NCBI RefSeq assembly: GCF_039541855.1
Contig: NZ_BAABHA010000002.1
Coordinates: forward strand, 62,001-126,000
Source of the DNA: Solirubrum koreensis
GTDB taxonomy: Bacteria; Bacteroidota; Bacteroidia; Cytophagales; Hymenobacteraceae
Direction of reading: 5' to 3'
DNA length: 64,000 bases
Below are positions 1 through 7,477 of this stretch, in pieces. Position 1 is the stretch's first letter. Every line of letters begins with the position of its first letter. The notes beneath the pieces were generated by a model that did not search any database, was not told the DNA's origin, and saw only the letters and a program-made list of their open reading frames with translations. Made by a program: the position numbers and the translations under genes.

Positions 1-165
1 AATCCAGACGCCCCGCAGCTCGCGCTTGGGCGGCGCCGAGGGAATGGGCGTGGTAATTACCGAGGACCCACCCGACGAGCGGGCCGAATTTGGCGCGCCC
101 ATCTGGGCCAGGGAAACAAAGGGGGAAAGCAGCGCCACGGCGGCGCAAAGCAGGAATCGACGCAT
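1..165 (-). CDS. Glycoside hydrolase-like family 10 (GHL10, DUF187) protein, N-terminal part
   Basis: This is the first 55 codons of a minus-strand gene that runs off the left edge. Translation from the ATG at 165 gives a signal peptide (MRRFLLCAAVALLSPFVSLA, probable cleavage before or after the next Gln), then a Ser/Pro-rich stretch, then PPKRELRGVWI. An RGVW motif just after the leader is the characteristic opening of the GHL10/DUF187 glycosidase-like fold (E. coli YddW type), where it forms the first beta strand of the barrel. Proteins of this family are exported and are thought to act on peptidoglycan or other glycans. The catalytic part lies outside the window, so activity cannot be judged. 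The family call rests on one short motif plus the exported leader. Confidence 0.65.
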   Translation of the reverse strand, partial: MRRFLLCAAVALLSPFVSLAQMGAPNSARSSGGSSVITTPIPSAPPKRELRGVWI

Positions 166-245
166 CAGAAACAACAAGCGGCCCGCCATCAACAGCGAAC
201 CTTACCACACACGAGGCTGCAAATTACGCACAACCCCGTCGGGCT

Positions 246-893
246 TCAGCCTTTTAAAGCCGCAAAAGGCAAATCGAGCAGCGGATAATTGGCCCAGCTG
301 GCGTGGTCGAAGTGCCACCACTCGGCGGGGTAATTCACGAAACCATGCCGGCTTAAGGCTCGGTGCAAAGCAGCCCGGTTACGCAGCACATCTGCCGGAA
401 GGTTGGTATAGTCGGAATGTGCCTGGGGGCTGAGGTCGTCGAAAACGGTGGGCATTGGCAACTCCTGCCCGGTGTGCAGGTCCACGAGCGTGGCGTCGAC
501 GGAGCAGCCGCGGTTGTGGCGCGAGCCGCGCCAAGGCGGAGCGGCGTAGGTTTCGTTGGGCACTGCCTCAAACATGCGCACAGTTACGCTGTAAGGCCGG
601 TAAGCATCCAGCACTTTCAAGCCAAAACCCAGGCCGTTTAATTCTGCCTGCGCGTCTTGCAAAGCTTCGGCGACCGGGCGGCGCAGATAGGCAGTAGCTT
701 CGGTGTACAACTGCTGGCCGAAGAAGTTCTCCGGCGTGGCGTAGCGGACGTCAACGACCAAACCCGGAATGAAATCGGCTAGATTCACCAGCTCCTGCGC
801 GGGGTCGTGGGCTACCTGCTGTCGGTACTGAGCAGCATCCGTTAGCACCGGCAGGCCGTGAGCATTCGGCGCTATTTCGCCGTGGCTGTTCAT
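246..893 (-). CDS. ddpX: D-alanyl-D-alanine dipeptidase, VanX/DdpX type (peptidase M15D)
   Basis: A 215-residue zinc dipeptidase predicted to hydrolyse D-Ala-D-Ala. The M15D signature is complete: VDVRYAT near residue 48, the DAYRP arginine motif near 96-100, the first zinc-ligand block SRHNRGCSVD with H126 and D133, and EWWHFDH with catalytic E191 and zinc ligand H194. No signal peptide is visible, so it looks cytoplasmic, as for VanX/DdpX. Its ATG overlaps the stop of the upstream serine hydrolase gene by four bases (ATGA at 890-893), so the two are probably translationally coupled. With a penicillin-recognising-fold partner, cell-wall peptide recycling is more likely than glycopeptide resistance: no vanH or vanA ligase is nearby. 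Confidence 0.85.
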   Translation of the reverse strand: MNSHGEIAPNAHGLPVLTDAAQYRQQVAHDPAQELVNLADFIPGLVVDVRYATPENFFGQQLYTEATAYLRRPVAEALQDAQAELNGLGFGLKVLDAYRPYSVTVRMFEAVPNETYAAPPWRGSRHNRGCSVDATLVDLHTGQELPMPTVFDDLSPQAHSDYTNLPADVLRNRAALHRALSRHGFVNYPAEWWHFDHASWANYPLLDLPFAALKG

Positions 894-2194
894 GGGGCAG
901 CCTGCTCGTTTTTAGCCGACCAATACCCATTTATTTGCTGCGTGCGGGCCGGCGAGGTGCGGCGCAGCTCGTACTCGTATACCAACTGGCCGAGGCGGCA
1001 CAGGAAGGGAAAACCCACGCTGTCGTACTCGTATTTATCGTCGTTCAGTACGCCATCCGCATTGGTGTACACCACGGCCGAGAGCATGAACTCCACGCCG
1101 CGCACCGAGTCCACGATGCAGGCGTTGTCGATCAGGAAGCCGTACGCCTGCCCGATTTTGTTGTAAACGCGCACGCCCTCGGGCAGCGGCGCCGGCGGGC
1201 CACCTGCCAGCAAAAACTTGGCGTAGTTATCGGGGTAGTCCTGCGGGTTGTACTTTGGAAACTGGCTTAGGCGCGGCGGCAAGCTCAGATACTTGCGCAG
1301 AAAGGCATAGTCGGCGGGCAGTAGTTCGAACCGCTGATTGGCGGGCACGAACTCCGGAAATAGCAGCGCCCGCAGCACCTGTTGCTGCTCGTTAAGCGGG
1401 AAGAAGTTCTTGACGCCAAAATTCATGGGCTTCTGCACCAGCTTGTCGTTTTCGAAGTAGGCGTTGCCCACGTCAATTCCTTTCAGCGTTAGCGGGGAAG
1501 GCCACAAATGGTCCGTCTTGAACTGGGCGCTCAACCGGTACGGCACCGAATGGCCGGCGCTGTCCAGGAAAAAGACGAACGGATTGGTTTGGCCCGAGGC
1601 GGGCGCTTTGTCGCCTACCGAGAGGCGGTGGACGATGCGGGTGCTGCCAAGCTGCCGACGGCCGAGCAAAGCCTGCAAATTATTGTAACCGATAAACTCA
1701 TACAGCCGGTTAAAGGCGTCGTTGTCGCTCACCAACAACACCTTGCGGATGTATTGACCGATAGTGGGCTTGTTACCGAAAGCGGTGCTATCCGTCCGCA
1801 CGGTGGTCTGGCCTGCATAAGCCGAATCGATTTGCAGCGGGGTCTCGCGGGTGGGCGGCGCGTAGCCTTTCGGCCAGGTTTGCGGAGGCCGTCCCCCGTT
1901 AATCAGTTCCAGCGCCAGGGCTGCCACGGGCAGCTTCACGGTGCTGGCTGGGTAGAAATATTCGTTCGGTTTAAGCCGGTACGCATAGCTTTTAAACGAC
2001 GGCCGGCCCTGCGCATCGCGCTGAATCTGAGTGTACAGAATTTGAACGCGGTGCCCTGCAGCATCGGCCAGCACGCGGCGCACCACGGCGCTGGTGTCGC
2101 GGCGCAGCAGCTGTTTCAGCGGGTTGCCGAACTGCCCCTGCACCGTTAGTGGCAGGTTCAATCCGAGCAGTAGAAGCACAAAAAACCGGTTCAT
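890..2194 (-). CDS. Class A beta-lactamase-related serine hydrolase
   Basis: A 434-residue exported protein of the penicillin-recognising fold. The chosen start at 2194 gives a clean signal peptide (MNRFFVLLLLGLNLPLTVQG). The frame stays open upstream to 2428, but that part is Thr/Pro/Arg-rich nonsense overlapping the next gene. Active-site motifs are visible: YPASTVK with the SxxK serine S84 and K87, SDNDAF for the SDN motif, and NKIGQAYGF in the place of the KTG motif. Larger than a typical class A beta-lactamase (about 290 residues), it may be a carboxypeptidase or esterase-like relative rather than a resistance enzyme. It ends in a four-base overlap with the D-Ala-D-Ala dipeptidase gene. 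Confidence 0.75.
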   Translation of the reverse strand: MNRFFVLLLLGLNLPLTVQGQFGNPLKQLLRRDTSAVVRRVLADAAGHRVQILYTQIQRDAQGRPSFKSYAYRLKPNEYFYPASTVKLPVAALALELINGGRPPQTWPKGYAPPTRETPLQIDSAYAGQTTVRTDSTAFGNKPTIGQYIRKVLLVSDNDAFNRLYEFIGYNNLQALLGRRQLGSTRIVHRLSVGDKAPASGQTNPFVFFLDSAGHSVPYRLSAQFKTDHLWPSPLTLKGIDVGNAYFENDKLVQKPMNFGVKNFFPLNEQQQVLRALLFPEFVPANQRFELLPADYAFLRKYLSLPPRLSQFPKYNPQDYPDNYAKFLLAGGPPAPLPEGVRVYNKIGQAYGFLIDNACIVDSVRGVEFMLSAVVYTNADGVLNDDKYEYDSVGFPFLCRLGQLVYEYELRRTSPARTQQINGYWSAKNEQAAP

Positions 2195-2249
2195 CACGCC
2201 GGAAGATACTCCCTGCGGTGATGAACCGGTTTCAAAAGGGCGCGAAATA

Positions 2250-2519
2250 CTACTTCGCGTCGCGGTTATCGGCGTCGTCAATGGTGCCGCCGTCGTTGGC
2301 CGAGCTGGGGGCTGAGCCCGCGTTGCTGTACTCGGAGTTGTAAGCCGTGGTGTTCTTGGTTTGATTGGCTTTTTCCTGGTCCTGGCCGCCGCCTTGGTTG
2401 CGTTGGGAGGCCGAAGGCTGGTCGCCACGGTTGCTGCTGCCCTTGGCGTTTTCGCCGGAAGCAGCTTGCTGATTCCGGTTGCCGGAATCGTCGGACTGGT
2501 TCTTATTGGAATTGCTCAT
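2250..2519 (-). CDS. Small hydrophilic, probably disordered protein (89 aa)
   Basis: I do not recognise a family. The protein is rich in Asn, Ser, Gly, Gln, Asp and Lys, has almost no hydrophobic residues, no signal peptide and no Cys or Trp, and should be intrinsically disordered and cytoplasmic. It is the last of three consecutive minus-strand genes of the same character (2854-3213, 2532-2762, 2250-2519), separated by short gaps and sharing motifs such as SGENAK/TGENAD and a bias to N, G, S and Q. Such proteins resemble hydrophilin or LEA-like stress proteins in composition only. Function is unknown. Confidence 0.6.
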   Translation of the reverse strand: MSNSNKNQSDDSGNRNQQAASGENAKGSSNRGDQPSASQRNQGGGQDQEKANQTKNTTAYNSEYSNAGSAPSSANDGGTIDDADNRDAK

Positions 2520-2531
2520 GGCGTATCGGGC

Positions 2532-2762
2532 TTATTGGTTGTTATCGAGGGTACCGGGGTCTACATTTTCGGCGCCCTGACGCGCCCGTGAGCCGGCACT
2601 GGGCATACCGCCTTTCTGCTTGGTATTCTGTTCGGCATCTTCGCGGGCCTCCTCTTTCAGCGGGAACTGGTTCTGGCCGCTGTTGGCTACGCCCACGCGG
2701 TTTGCGCCGCTGCTCTCGGAATTGGTAGGATTGGCCTTAACGTCTTTGGGTTGCTTGCTCAT
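2532..2762 (-). CDS. Small hydrophilic, probably disordered protein (76 aa)
   Basis: The start is taken at the ATG 2762 (MSKQPKDVKANPTNSESSGA). A longer reading to 2846 would add an unlikely Arg/His/Pro-rich leader that fills the gap to the neighbouring gene. The 76 residues are polar and charged (Lys, Glu, Asn, Gln, Gly) with no membrane segment. It sits 12 bases upstream of the 89-residue gene and 91 bases downstream of the 119-residue gene, all on the same strand, so cotranscription is likely. No family recognised. The composition suggests an intrinsically disordered cytoplasmic protein. Confidence 0.6.
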   Translation of the reverse strand: MSKQPKDVKANPTNSESSGANRVGVANSGQNQFPLKEEAREDAEQNTKQKGGMPSAGSRARQGAENVDPGTLDNNQ

Positions 2763-2853
2763 GATTGAAAGGTGGTTAGGTGAATGGTGTGGTAGGGTAA
2801 AAGTGCGGCAAGGCAGCGACCGGAACCGCTGCCGGGGGTAATTCAATCGGCTT

Positions 2854-3213
2854 TTACAGCCCGGTTACGGCCCCCGGCTGACCCGCCGAGGTGCCCGTAC
2901 CAGCAGAGGTGGTGCTGCCGCCCACGTCGCCCTCGGCGGCGTTGCCGGGCGTGTCGTACTCGGTGCCGCGGCTAACGCTGCGGCCCTTGGTTTCGCGGCC
3001 GCCCACGTTGCCACCGCTGCCGGAGTTATCGTCGGCGTTTTCGCCGGTTTGCAGGTTCAGCCGGTCGCCCATGCCGTAGCGGCCCTGCGGGTCGCGTTCC
3101 TGCTCGCTCGGCGGCTGGCCCGAGGCCGTGGCTTTGGCTTCGTATTCACGGCCGGCTTCGCGGGCATTCATTTCCTGGTTGTATGGCTCTTGGTCGATGG
3201 GGTCTTGTTCCAT
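2854..3213 (-). CDS. Hydrophilic Gly/Glu-rich disordered protein (119 aa)
   Basis: First gene of the set of three disordered proteins. It begins MEQDPIDQEPYNQEMNAREA, continues with acidic and Gln-rich sequence (SEQERDPQGRYGMGD), then a Gly/Ser/Thr-rich second half with GGNVGGRETKGRSVS and a low-complexity tail. There is no signal peptide or membrane segment. The N-terminal QDPxDQEP and QERDPQGRYG segments look more conserved in style than the tail. It is divergent from the rhomboid gene at 3331, and the 117-base gap should hold the promoters of both. Function unknown; a stress or desiccation role is only a compositional guess. Confidence 0.6.
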   Translation of the reverse strand: MEQDPIDQEPYNQEMNAREAGREYEAKATASGQPPSEQERDPQGRYGMGDRLNLQTGENADDNSGSGGNVGGRETKGRSVSRGTEYDTPGNAAEGDVGGSTTSAGTGTSAGQPGAVTGL

Positions 3214-3330
3214 GATGCGGTATCGTCTAATGGTACCTTACCCTATACGACCAGCCGGAAGCGCGGTTCGGCGGGTTGCCAAGTTGTCGGGTACGGGCAG
3301 CTTGGCAAGCTTGTGGAGGTCCGCGCCGGT

Positions 3331-4110
3331 ATGGAACCCGGTTCGTCGCCCCTGGCCGAAGCATTTGCCCGCAAAACCGATGCGGAGCTGCTCTACCTCA
3401 CGCAGCACCCGCAGCAGTTTGCGCCACCGCTAGTGGAAGCCGCCTGGGCCGAGCTGCGTAAGCGCGGGCAGGTTCCCGGCCGGGAAACGCACGCATTGCC
3501 GCAGCCTGCGGCCCCGCCTAAGCTGCTTAGCAGCATGGCCGTCACCCTGAGTCTGGCCGGCCTGAACCTGCTGGTCTACATAATGATGTGGGTAACCGGC
3601 GTCGACCCCATTTCCCCCAGCGGTGCCGACCTCATAGCCTGGGGCTCGAATTACTCGCCGCTGGTGTGGGCTGGGCAGTGGTGGCGGCTGCTCACCAGTT
3701 GCGCGCTGCACGGCGGCCTGGCACACTTGCTGCTGAACACCTACGCGCTGCTGTTCATTGGTACGGTGCTGGAGCCGCTGGCCGGCCGGAAACGCCTGTT
3801 GCTAGCCTACGCCCTAAGCGGTGTGGGCGGGGCGCTGGCCAGTTTGTGGTGGCACACGCAGGGCGTGAACAGCGTGGGCGCTTCCGGCGCCATTTTCGGG
3901 CTGTACGGCTTTATGCTGGCCTTTGCCGCGCGGGGCAGCAGCCGCCTTAGTCGCTCCGAGCGCAGCGCCCTGCTGGTCCACACGCTCTACATTGTGGGCG
4001 GCAACTTTGCCGTGGCCGCCATGCCCGGCATCGACCACGCGGCGCACGTGGGCGGGCTGGTTACGGGCTTGTTGCTGGGAGGCTTTATCGGCTTGAAACG
4101 CGCTCAGTAG
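3331..4110 (+). CDS. Rhomboid-family intramembrane serine protease
   Basis: A 259-residue polytopic inner-membrane protease. The start is the ATG at 3331 (MEPGSSPLAEAFARKTDAEL); the frame is open further upstream but overlaps the divergent gene. Residues 1-70 form a soluble helical region. The rhomboid core follows: WWRLLTSCALHGGLAHLLLN with the conserved HxxxxxxxxN pattern, GASGAIFGLYG with the catalytic Ser185, and DHAAHVGG with the catalytic His239 in the last helices. This gives the six-helix arrangement of bacterial rhomboids. Substrates cannot be predicted. No operon partner is evident: the next gene starts 113 bases downstream and probably has its own promoter. Confidence 0.9.
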   Translation: MEPGSSPLAEAFARKTDAELLYLTQHPQQFAPPLVEAAWAELRKRGQVPGRETHALPQPAAPPKLLSSMAVTLSLAGLNLLVYIMMWVTGVDPISPSGADLIAWGSNYSPLVWAGQWWRLLTSCALHGGLAHLLLNTYALLFIGTVLEPLAGRKRLLLAYALSGVGGALASLWWHTQGVNSVGASGAIFGLYGFMLAFAARGSSRLSRSERSALLVHTLYIVGGNFAVAAMPGIDHAAHVGGLVTGLLLGGFIGLKRAQ

Positions 4111-4223
4111 CGGTTATCACCCAAAGATGTGAGCGAACAATGCTACGGCGCGCTCTAGCTTTGCAACCGTCTTCTAAAGGCACGCGCCTTCTCTCCGCAA
4201 CAAACTTTACCTCTCACCCCAAC

Positions 4224-5153
4224 ATGAAAAAGTTACTACTTTCCCTGTTGACTTTTAGCCTGAGCTTCGCAGGCTTCGCGCAGCAAATTCCCAACGGCAA
4301 TTTCGAAACCTGGGAAATGCGCAACGGGTTGGAAGCCCCGCGTAACTGGATCAACACCGATGAATTCCTGCGGGCCTTCGCTCCTATTCCCATACCAGTT
4401 GCCATTAATACGGTCACCAAAAGCACCGACGCCCGCAGTGGTTCCTTTGCAGCTCGGCTGGAAAATAAAAATATATCCTTCGGCGGTTTGCCGATTGGGG
4501 TAGCTCCAGGTATCATGATTTTAGGTACCCGCGTTAACTCCAACTCGTTAGGAGGGTTGCCTTTTACGGGCCGGCCCGCAGCGCTCCAGTTTTCGCATAA
4601 GCTTACCGGCCCCAATGCCGTGAACGACTCGGCTTCGGTACAGGTAATTCTGACGCGCACCCAAAACGGCCAGGTTATTCCTATTGCCGGCGCCGACTAC
4701 CTGTTTACCCAAACCGCTGCCAATTTTACCCAGCTCACCATTCCGCTGGACTATGACTCGAACCTCGCTCCCGACTCCATCCAGATTTTCATCACCTCGG
4801 GCGATGCCGAAGACATTACCGCTGGTACCACGCTCATCATTGATGACATAACCATGGTAGGCACGGCCTTGTCTAGCCGCGACAAAGTAGCCGGCGCTTC
4901 GGCCCTCACTGTGTACCCCAACCCCAGCACCGACGGCCTGTTCACGCTCGGCGCCGCTCAGGAGCCCGCGCTGCTGAAATCGGCCCTTACCGTGACCGAT
5001 GCCACCGGCCGCAAGGTGCTTACCCAGCCGGCTGCTTCCACGGTAGCGAACGGCGTGCGCACCCTCGATTTGCGCGGCCGCCCGGCCGGCGTGTACACGC
5101 TGCAGCTCACCACGCCCGAAGGCCCGGTGACGCGCCGCCTGGTGGTGCGCTAA
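4224..5153 (+). CDS. Type IX-secreted protein with PCMD-like carbohydrate-binding domain
   Basis: A 309-residue secreted protein. The ATG at 4224 opens a typical signal peptide (MKKLLLSLLTFSLSFAGFAQ). The mature protein starts QIPNGNFETWE, which matches the NGxFExW opening of PCMD-type beta-sandwich domains, followed by Asn/Thr-rich beta strands ending IIDDITMVG near residue 215. The last 80 residues (LTVYPNPSTDGLFTLG to TRRLVVR) are a type IX secretion sorting domain, so the protein should cross the outer membrane and be anchored or released at the surface. Glycan binding is inferred from fold similarity only. A strong hairpin follows at 5211. Confidence 0.8.
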   Translation: MKKLLLSLLTFSLSFAGFAQQIPNGNFETWEMRNGLEAPRNWINTDEFLRAFAPIPIPVAINTVTKSTDARSGSFAARLENKNISFGGLPIGVAPGIMILGTRVNSNSLGGLPFTGRPAALQFSHKLTGPNAVNDSASVQVILTRTQNGQVIPIAGADYLFTQTAANFTQLTIPLDYDSNLAPDSIQIFITSGDAEDITAGTTLIIDDITMVGTALSSRDKVAGASALTVYPNPSTDGLFTLGAAQEPALLKSALTVTDATGRKVLTQPAASTVANGVRTLDLRGRPAGVYTLQLTTPEGPVTRRLVVR

Positions 5154-5210
5154 GGCGTACCTGCCTCTCCACGCTCATGGCGTAGAGTCCTTCTTCCTTC
5201 TGCTTACCTT

Positions 5211-5244
5211 ACCGCCCGGCCCAACAGCCGGGCGGTTTTGTTGT
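5211..5244 (+). terminator. Rho-independent terminator after the type IX cargo gene
   Basis: ACCGCCCGGC and GCCGGGCGGT pair around a six-base loop and are followed by a T-rich tract (TTTGTTGTT). It lies 57 bases after the stop of the gene ending at 5153. The next open frame nominally begins at a TTG at 5238 inside this hairpin, which argues for a later start for that gene. Confidence 0.8.
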
Positions 5245-5315
5245 TGGTGAGTGCCGCAACTCCACCAACGCTGGCTGTTGCGGGCGCGTATTGCCTGAGC
5301 TTAGCCCAACCCACC

Positions 5316-6461
5316 GTGTCCGACGCCCTGCCTTCTTCCTCTTCCCATGCCTCCGCGAAATCGGATTCGCCGCGTTGGCAGCGCGTACTGAGCATTTTGC
5401 GCCGTACGGTAACGGTTCCGGCCGAAGGCATCGGCTACCTGTTTCAAACCGGCCGCAGCTACCGGCATTTCCTGCTGCCGGCCCTGAACGGTGCCATCGG
5501 CGACCAGCTGGAGGCCTCGGGCCACCGCCGCACCATTCGCATGAGCTTCCGGCAAAACGGCCGCGACGTAGCCGTGCCCGACCTGGTGTTTCCCGACGGC
5601 GGGCCGCGCCGCACGGTCGTCTTCGTGCACGGCCTTATGGGCGACGAGTACATTTGGCAGCAAGGACCGCCCGACGTGCCGCGCTACGGCCCCCAGCTGG
5701 CCCGCGAGGCCGATGTAAACTGCCTGTACCTGCGCTACAACACCGGCCGGCACATTTCCGAAAACGGCCGCGACTTCAGCCGCCTGCTCACCGAGCTGGT
5801 GCACACCTGGCCTGACCATGTAACCGATCTGGTACTAGTGGGCCACTCCATGGGTGGACTCGTGATTCGCTCGGCCGGGTATTACGGCACAGCACCACAG
5901 GCCGGGTCGGCTGTAACAGACGGCTTAAATCAGGAAGAGGATCATCCCATTCATCAACAGGAAAGCCAGCCGGCGCCCTGGGTTACGCGGGTGCGCAGCG
6001 TGTTTTTACTGGGTGTGCCCAACGAGGGCTCGTTCCTGGAGCAAAACAGCTTCCTTACGGCCCTGCTGCTGCGCAAGCTCAACCTGCGTCCCACGCGCTA
6101 CGTGGCCAACATCATCGACCAACGCTCCAACGGCATCCGCGACTTGCGCCACGCCCGCCTCGTAGACGAGGACTGGCAAAGCCCCCACGCCGACGACCTG
6201 CTGCCCCCGCGTACGCCCGTGCCGCCGCTGCCGGGTGTGCAGTACCATGTGCTGGCCGGCTCGCTGCTGAAAAACGCCGAGTCCATTCTGGCCCGCTACT
6301 TCGGCGACGGGCTGGTAGGCGGCGGCAGCGCCACGGGCAGCGTTTTCGGACCGCGCACCACGTTTCAGGGGCAAGTACACGTGCGGGTTTTCGGGCGGCA
6401 GCACCACGGCACGCTGCTGGCCAACACGGAAGTATACGCCTACCTACGTGAACATCTGTAA
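5316..6461 (+). CDS. Alpha/beta hydrolase (lipase/esterase-like)
   Basis: A roughly 381-residue alpha/beta hydrolase. There is no ATG before the conserved region: the frame opens at a TTG inside the preceding terminator, so the GTG at 5316 (VSDALPSSSSHASAKSDSPR) is the best candidate. VFVHGLMGDE is the oxyanion-hole HG motif and LVGHSMGGLVIRS the nucleophile elbow GHSMGG. LLGVPNEGSF follows the nucleophile strand, and the C-terminal QHHGTLLANTEVYAYL carries the likely catalytic His. The organisation resembles PGAP1-like or lipase class hydrolases with an inserted Gln-rich segment near residues 215-230. No signal peptide is clear. Its last 63 bases and terminator are duplicated at 9469-9573. 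Confidence 0.75.
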   Translation: MSDALPSSSSHASAKSDSPRWQRVLSILRRTVTVPAEGIGYLFQTGRSYRHFLLPALNGAIGDQLEASGHRRTIRMSFRQNGRDVAVPDLVFPDGGPRRTVVFVHGLMGDEYIWQQGPPDVPRYGPQLAREADVNCLYLRYNTGRHISENGRDFSRLLTELVHTWPDHVTDLVLVGHSMGGLVIRSAGYYGTAPQAGSAVTDGLNQEEDHPIHQQESQPAPWVTRVRSVFLLGVPNEGSFLEQNSFLTALLLRKLNLRPTRYVANIIDQRSNGIRDLRHARLVDEDWQSPHADDLLPPRTPVPPLPGVQYHVLAGSLLKNAESILARYFGDGLVGGGSATGSVFGPRTTFQGQVHVRVFGRQHHGTLLANTEVYAYLREHL

Positions 6462-6651
6462 GCGAAAAAACGGCCTCCACTTTTTAGTAGAGGCCGTTTT
6501 TATTAACTGAATCGAGACTTCAGCTAGGCGGGGTTTACTACCAGCTCGGTGAAGCCAGCCGGCACAATCACCTGCGGCAGCTTCAGGCCTTTCGAGTACG
6601 AATCGACCAGGGCAACACCTACGCTCACACCATCGGACAGGGCCGTGAGGC
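6399..6651. repeat. 253-bp direct repeat, copy A (hydrolase tail, terminator, GH31 tail)
   Basis: This stretch aligns without gaps to 9469-9721. I count about 30 mismatches by hand, many at third codon positions in both coding ends. It covers the last 21 codons of the hydrolase, the bidirectional terminator, and the antisense 3' end of a GH31 gene. A second aligned block (6683-6776 with 9943-10036) follows after a deletion of roughly 190 bases in this copy. Here the hydrolase is intact and the GH31 part is a relic. The two copies bracket the lipoprotein/beta-barrel islet. Confidence 0.9.
6465..6503. terminator. Bidirectional hairpin terminator, copy A
   Basis: AAAAAACGGCCTC pairs with GAGGCCGTTTTTA around a loop. 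The A tract on one side and T tract on the other make it usable on both strands. It sits between the hydrolase stop and the relic GH31 3' end. An almost identical hairpin occurs at 9534-9573; differences fall mainly in the loop and just outside, while the stem is unchanged. Confidence 0.85.
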
Positions 6652-6776
6652 AGGTGGTAGGCAGATGTACAGCGCGCCAGGTCGGTAAGCACCCGTTCGC
6701 CCGCGTACTGTATTACGGGGTAGTGCGGGATAACCGCACCGGCTTTTACGTACAGCGGAATGCGCTCCGGCCTGGC
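6524..6776 (-). pseudogene. Relic of the C-terminal end of a GH31 alpha-glucosidase
   Basis: Read on the minus strand, this ends in DSYSKGLKLPQVIVPAGFTE and then LVVNPA and a TAG stop at 6524, nearly the same as the end of the intact GH31 gene at 9594. About 190 bases of the internal sequence are missing (junction near 6682), and homology stops at 6776, immediately before the stop codon of the beta-barrel gene at 6778. There is no start and no continuous long frame, so this is a non-functional fragment left by duplication or recombination. Confidence 0.85.
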
Positions 6777-6777
6777 G

Positions 6778-7443
6778 TCAGTCAGACCCGAGGTAGAGCA
6801 TCAGACCCAGGTTGCTGGTGAAGTAGCCCGGGCGCCAAGGGTTGGGACCGTCGAACAGCCGCTGGTTCAGCCCCGCATCAGCCACAAGATCGAGTTGGCC
6901 AGCGAGGCGGTACCGGGCGCTCAGGCCGTACGTAAACTGCACTTCCGTAACGTTCTGGTTGATGACGTTTACAATACGGGGCTGGGTGCCGATGGCGTCT
7001 TCCACGTCGTGAAATCGGTAGCGGGCGCGCAGCAGCGCGGGCCCGCCAACGAGGTCGAACTGCAGCCGGTGTCCGGGCTGGCGCGTGAGGGTGTAGCGGG
7101 CCCACACGGGCAGGGCAAACAGGTCGCGGCGGTCGTCGGCCCATGTGGATTGGGTGGCCGTTTGCGTCAACTGCCGGGGCGTGGTGTAGCGGCGGTAGCT
7201 GGCGCTGGCCTGCAGGCGCAGGCGCCGGGAAAGCCCGTATCCCGCCCCCACCTGCACCGACGCCAACCCGACGGTTTCAAACCCCAACTCGGAGTAGCGC
7301 ACCCGGTAGGCCTGAGCCGTGAGTTGCAGCTTCACGTCCCACTTTGGCGGCACGGGCAGGGCCTCGGTCATCTCAATGCGCCGCTGGGCGAAAACGGGGC
7401 TAGCCGCGGTCCACAGTACCAGGAGCAAAAGCAGGTGTTTCAT
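6778..7443 (-). CDS. Outer-membrane beta-barrel protein (221 aa)
   Basis: The ATG at 7443 gives a signal peptide (MKHLLLLLVLWTAASPVFAQ); the frame is open further upstream but without a plausible leader. The mature part has alternating hydrophobic/polar strands with aromatic girdles (LQLTAQAYRVRYSE, VQVGAGYGLSRRLRLQASAS, VWARYTLTRQPGHRLQFDLV) and ends in a beta strand (LGLMLYLGSD), as in small outer-membrane barrels. It is a paralogue of the neighbouring gene at 7478: both have WD[VI][KR]LQ near the start, a GAGY[QG][IL]SRR strand and a VPVW[AG]RYTLTR strand. It is the third gene of a minus-strand operon (lipoprotein, barrel, barrel), 34 bases after its paralogue. Role unknown. Confidence 0.7.
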   Translation of the reverse strand: MKHLLLLLVLWTAASPVFAQRRIEMTEALPVPPKWDVKLQLTAQAYRVRYSELGFETVGLASVQVGAGYGLSRRLRLQASASYRRYTTPRQLTQTATQSTWADDRRDLFALPVWARYTLTRQPGHRLQFDLVGGPALLRARYRFHDVEDAIGTQPRIVNVINQNVTEVQFTYGLSARYRLAGQLDLVADAGLNQRLFDGPNPWRPGYFTSNLGLMLYLGSD

Positions 7444-7477
7444 GGCGTACAGAGAGGGTGCGTACCGGCCGCTTGGC

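Noticed and set aside
2195..2428. N-terminal extension of the beta-lactamase-like protein
   Set aside because: It overlaps the 89-residue gene in another frame, is Thr/Pro/Arg-rich, and would bury the obvious signal peptide at 2194.
3217..3240. A tRNA-like piece (GCGGTATCGTCTAATGGTA, resembling a D arm)
   Set aside because: No matching acceptor stem, anticodon arm or T arm follows; it sits in the divergent promoter region of two protein genes.
5238..5315. Upstream extension of the alpha/beta hydrolase from a TTG
   Set aside because: The TTG lies within the terminator hairpin of the preceding gene and the extension has no conserved features.
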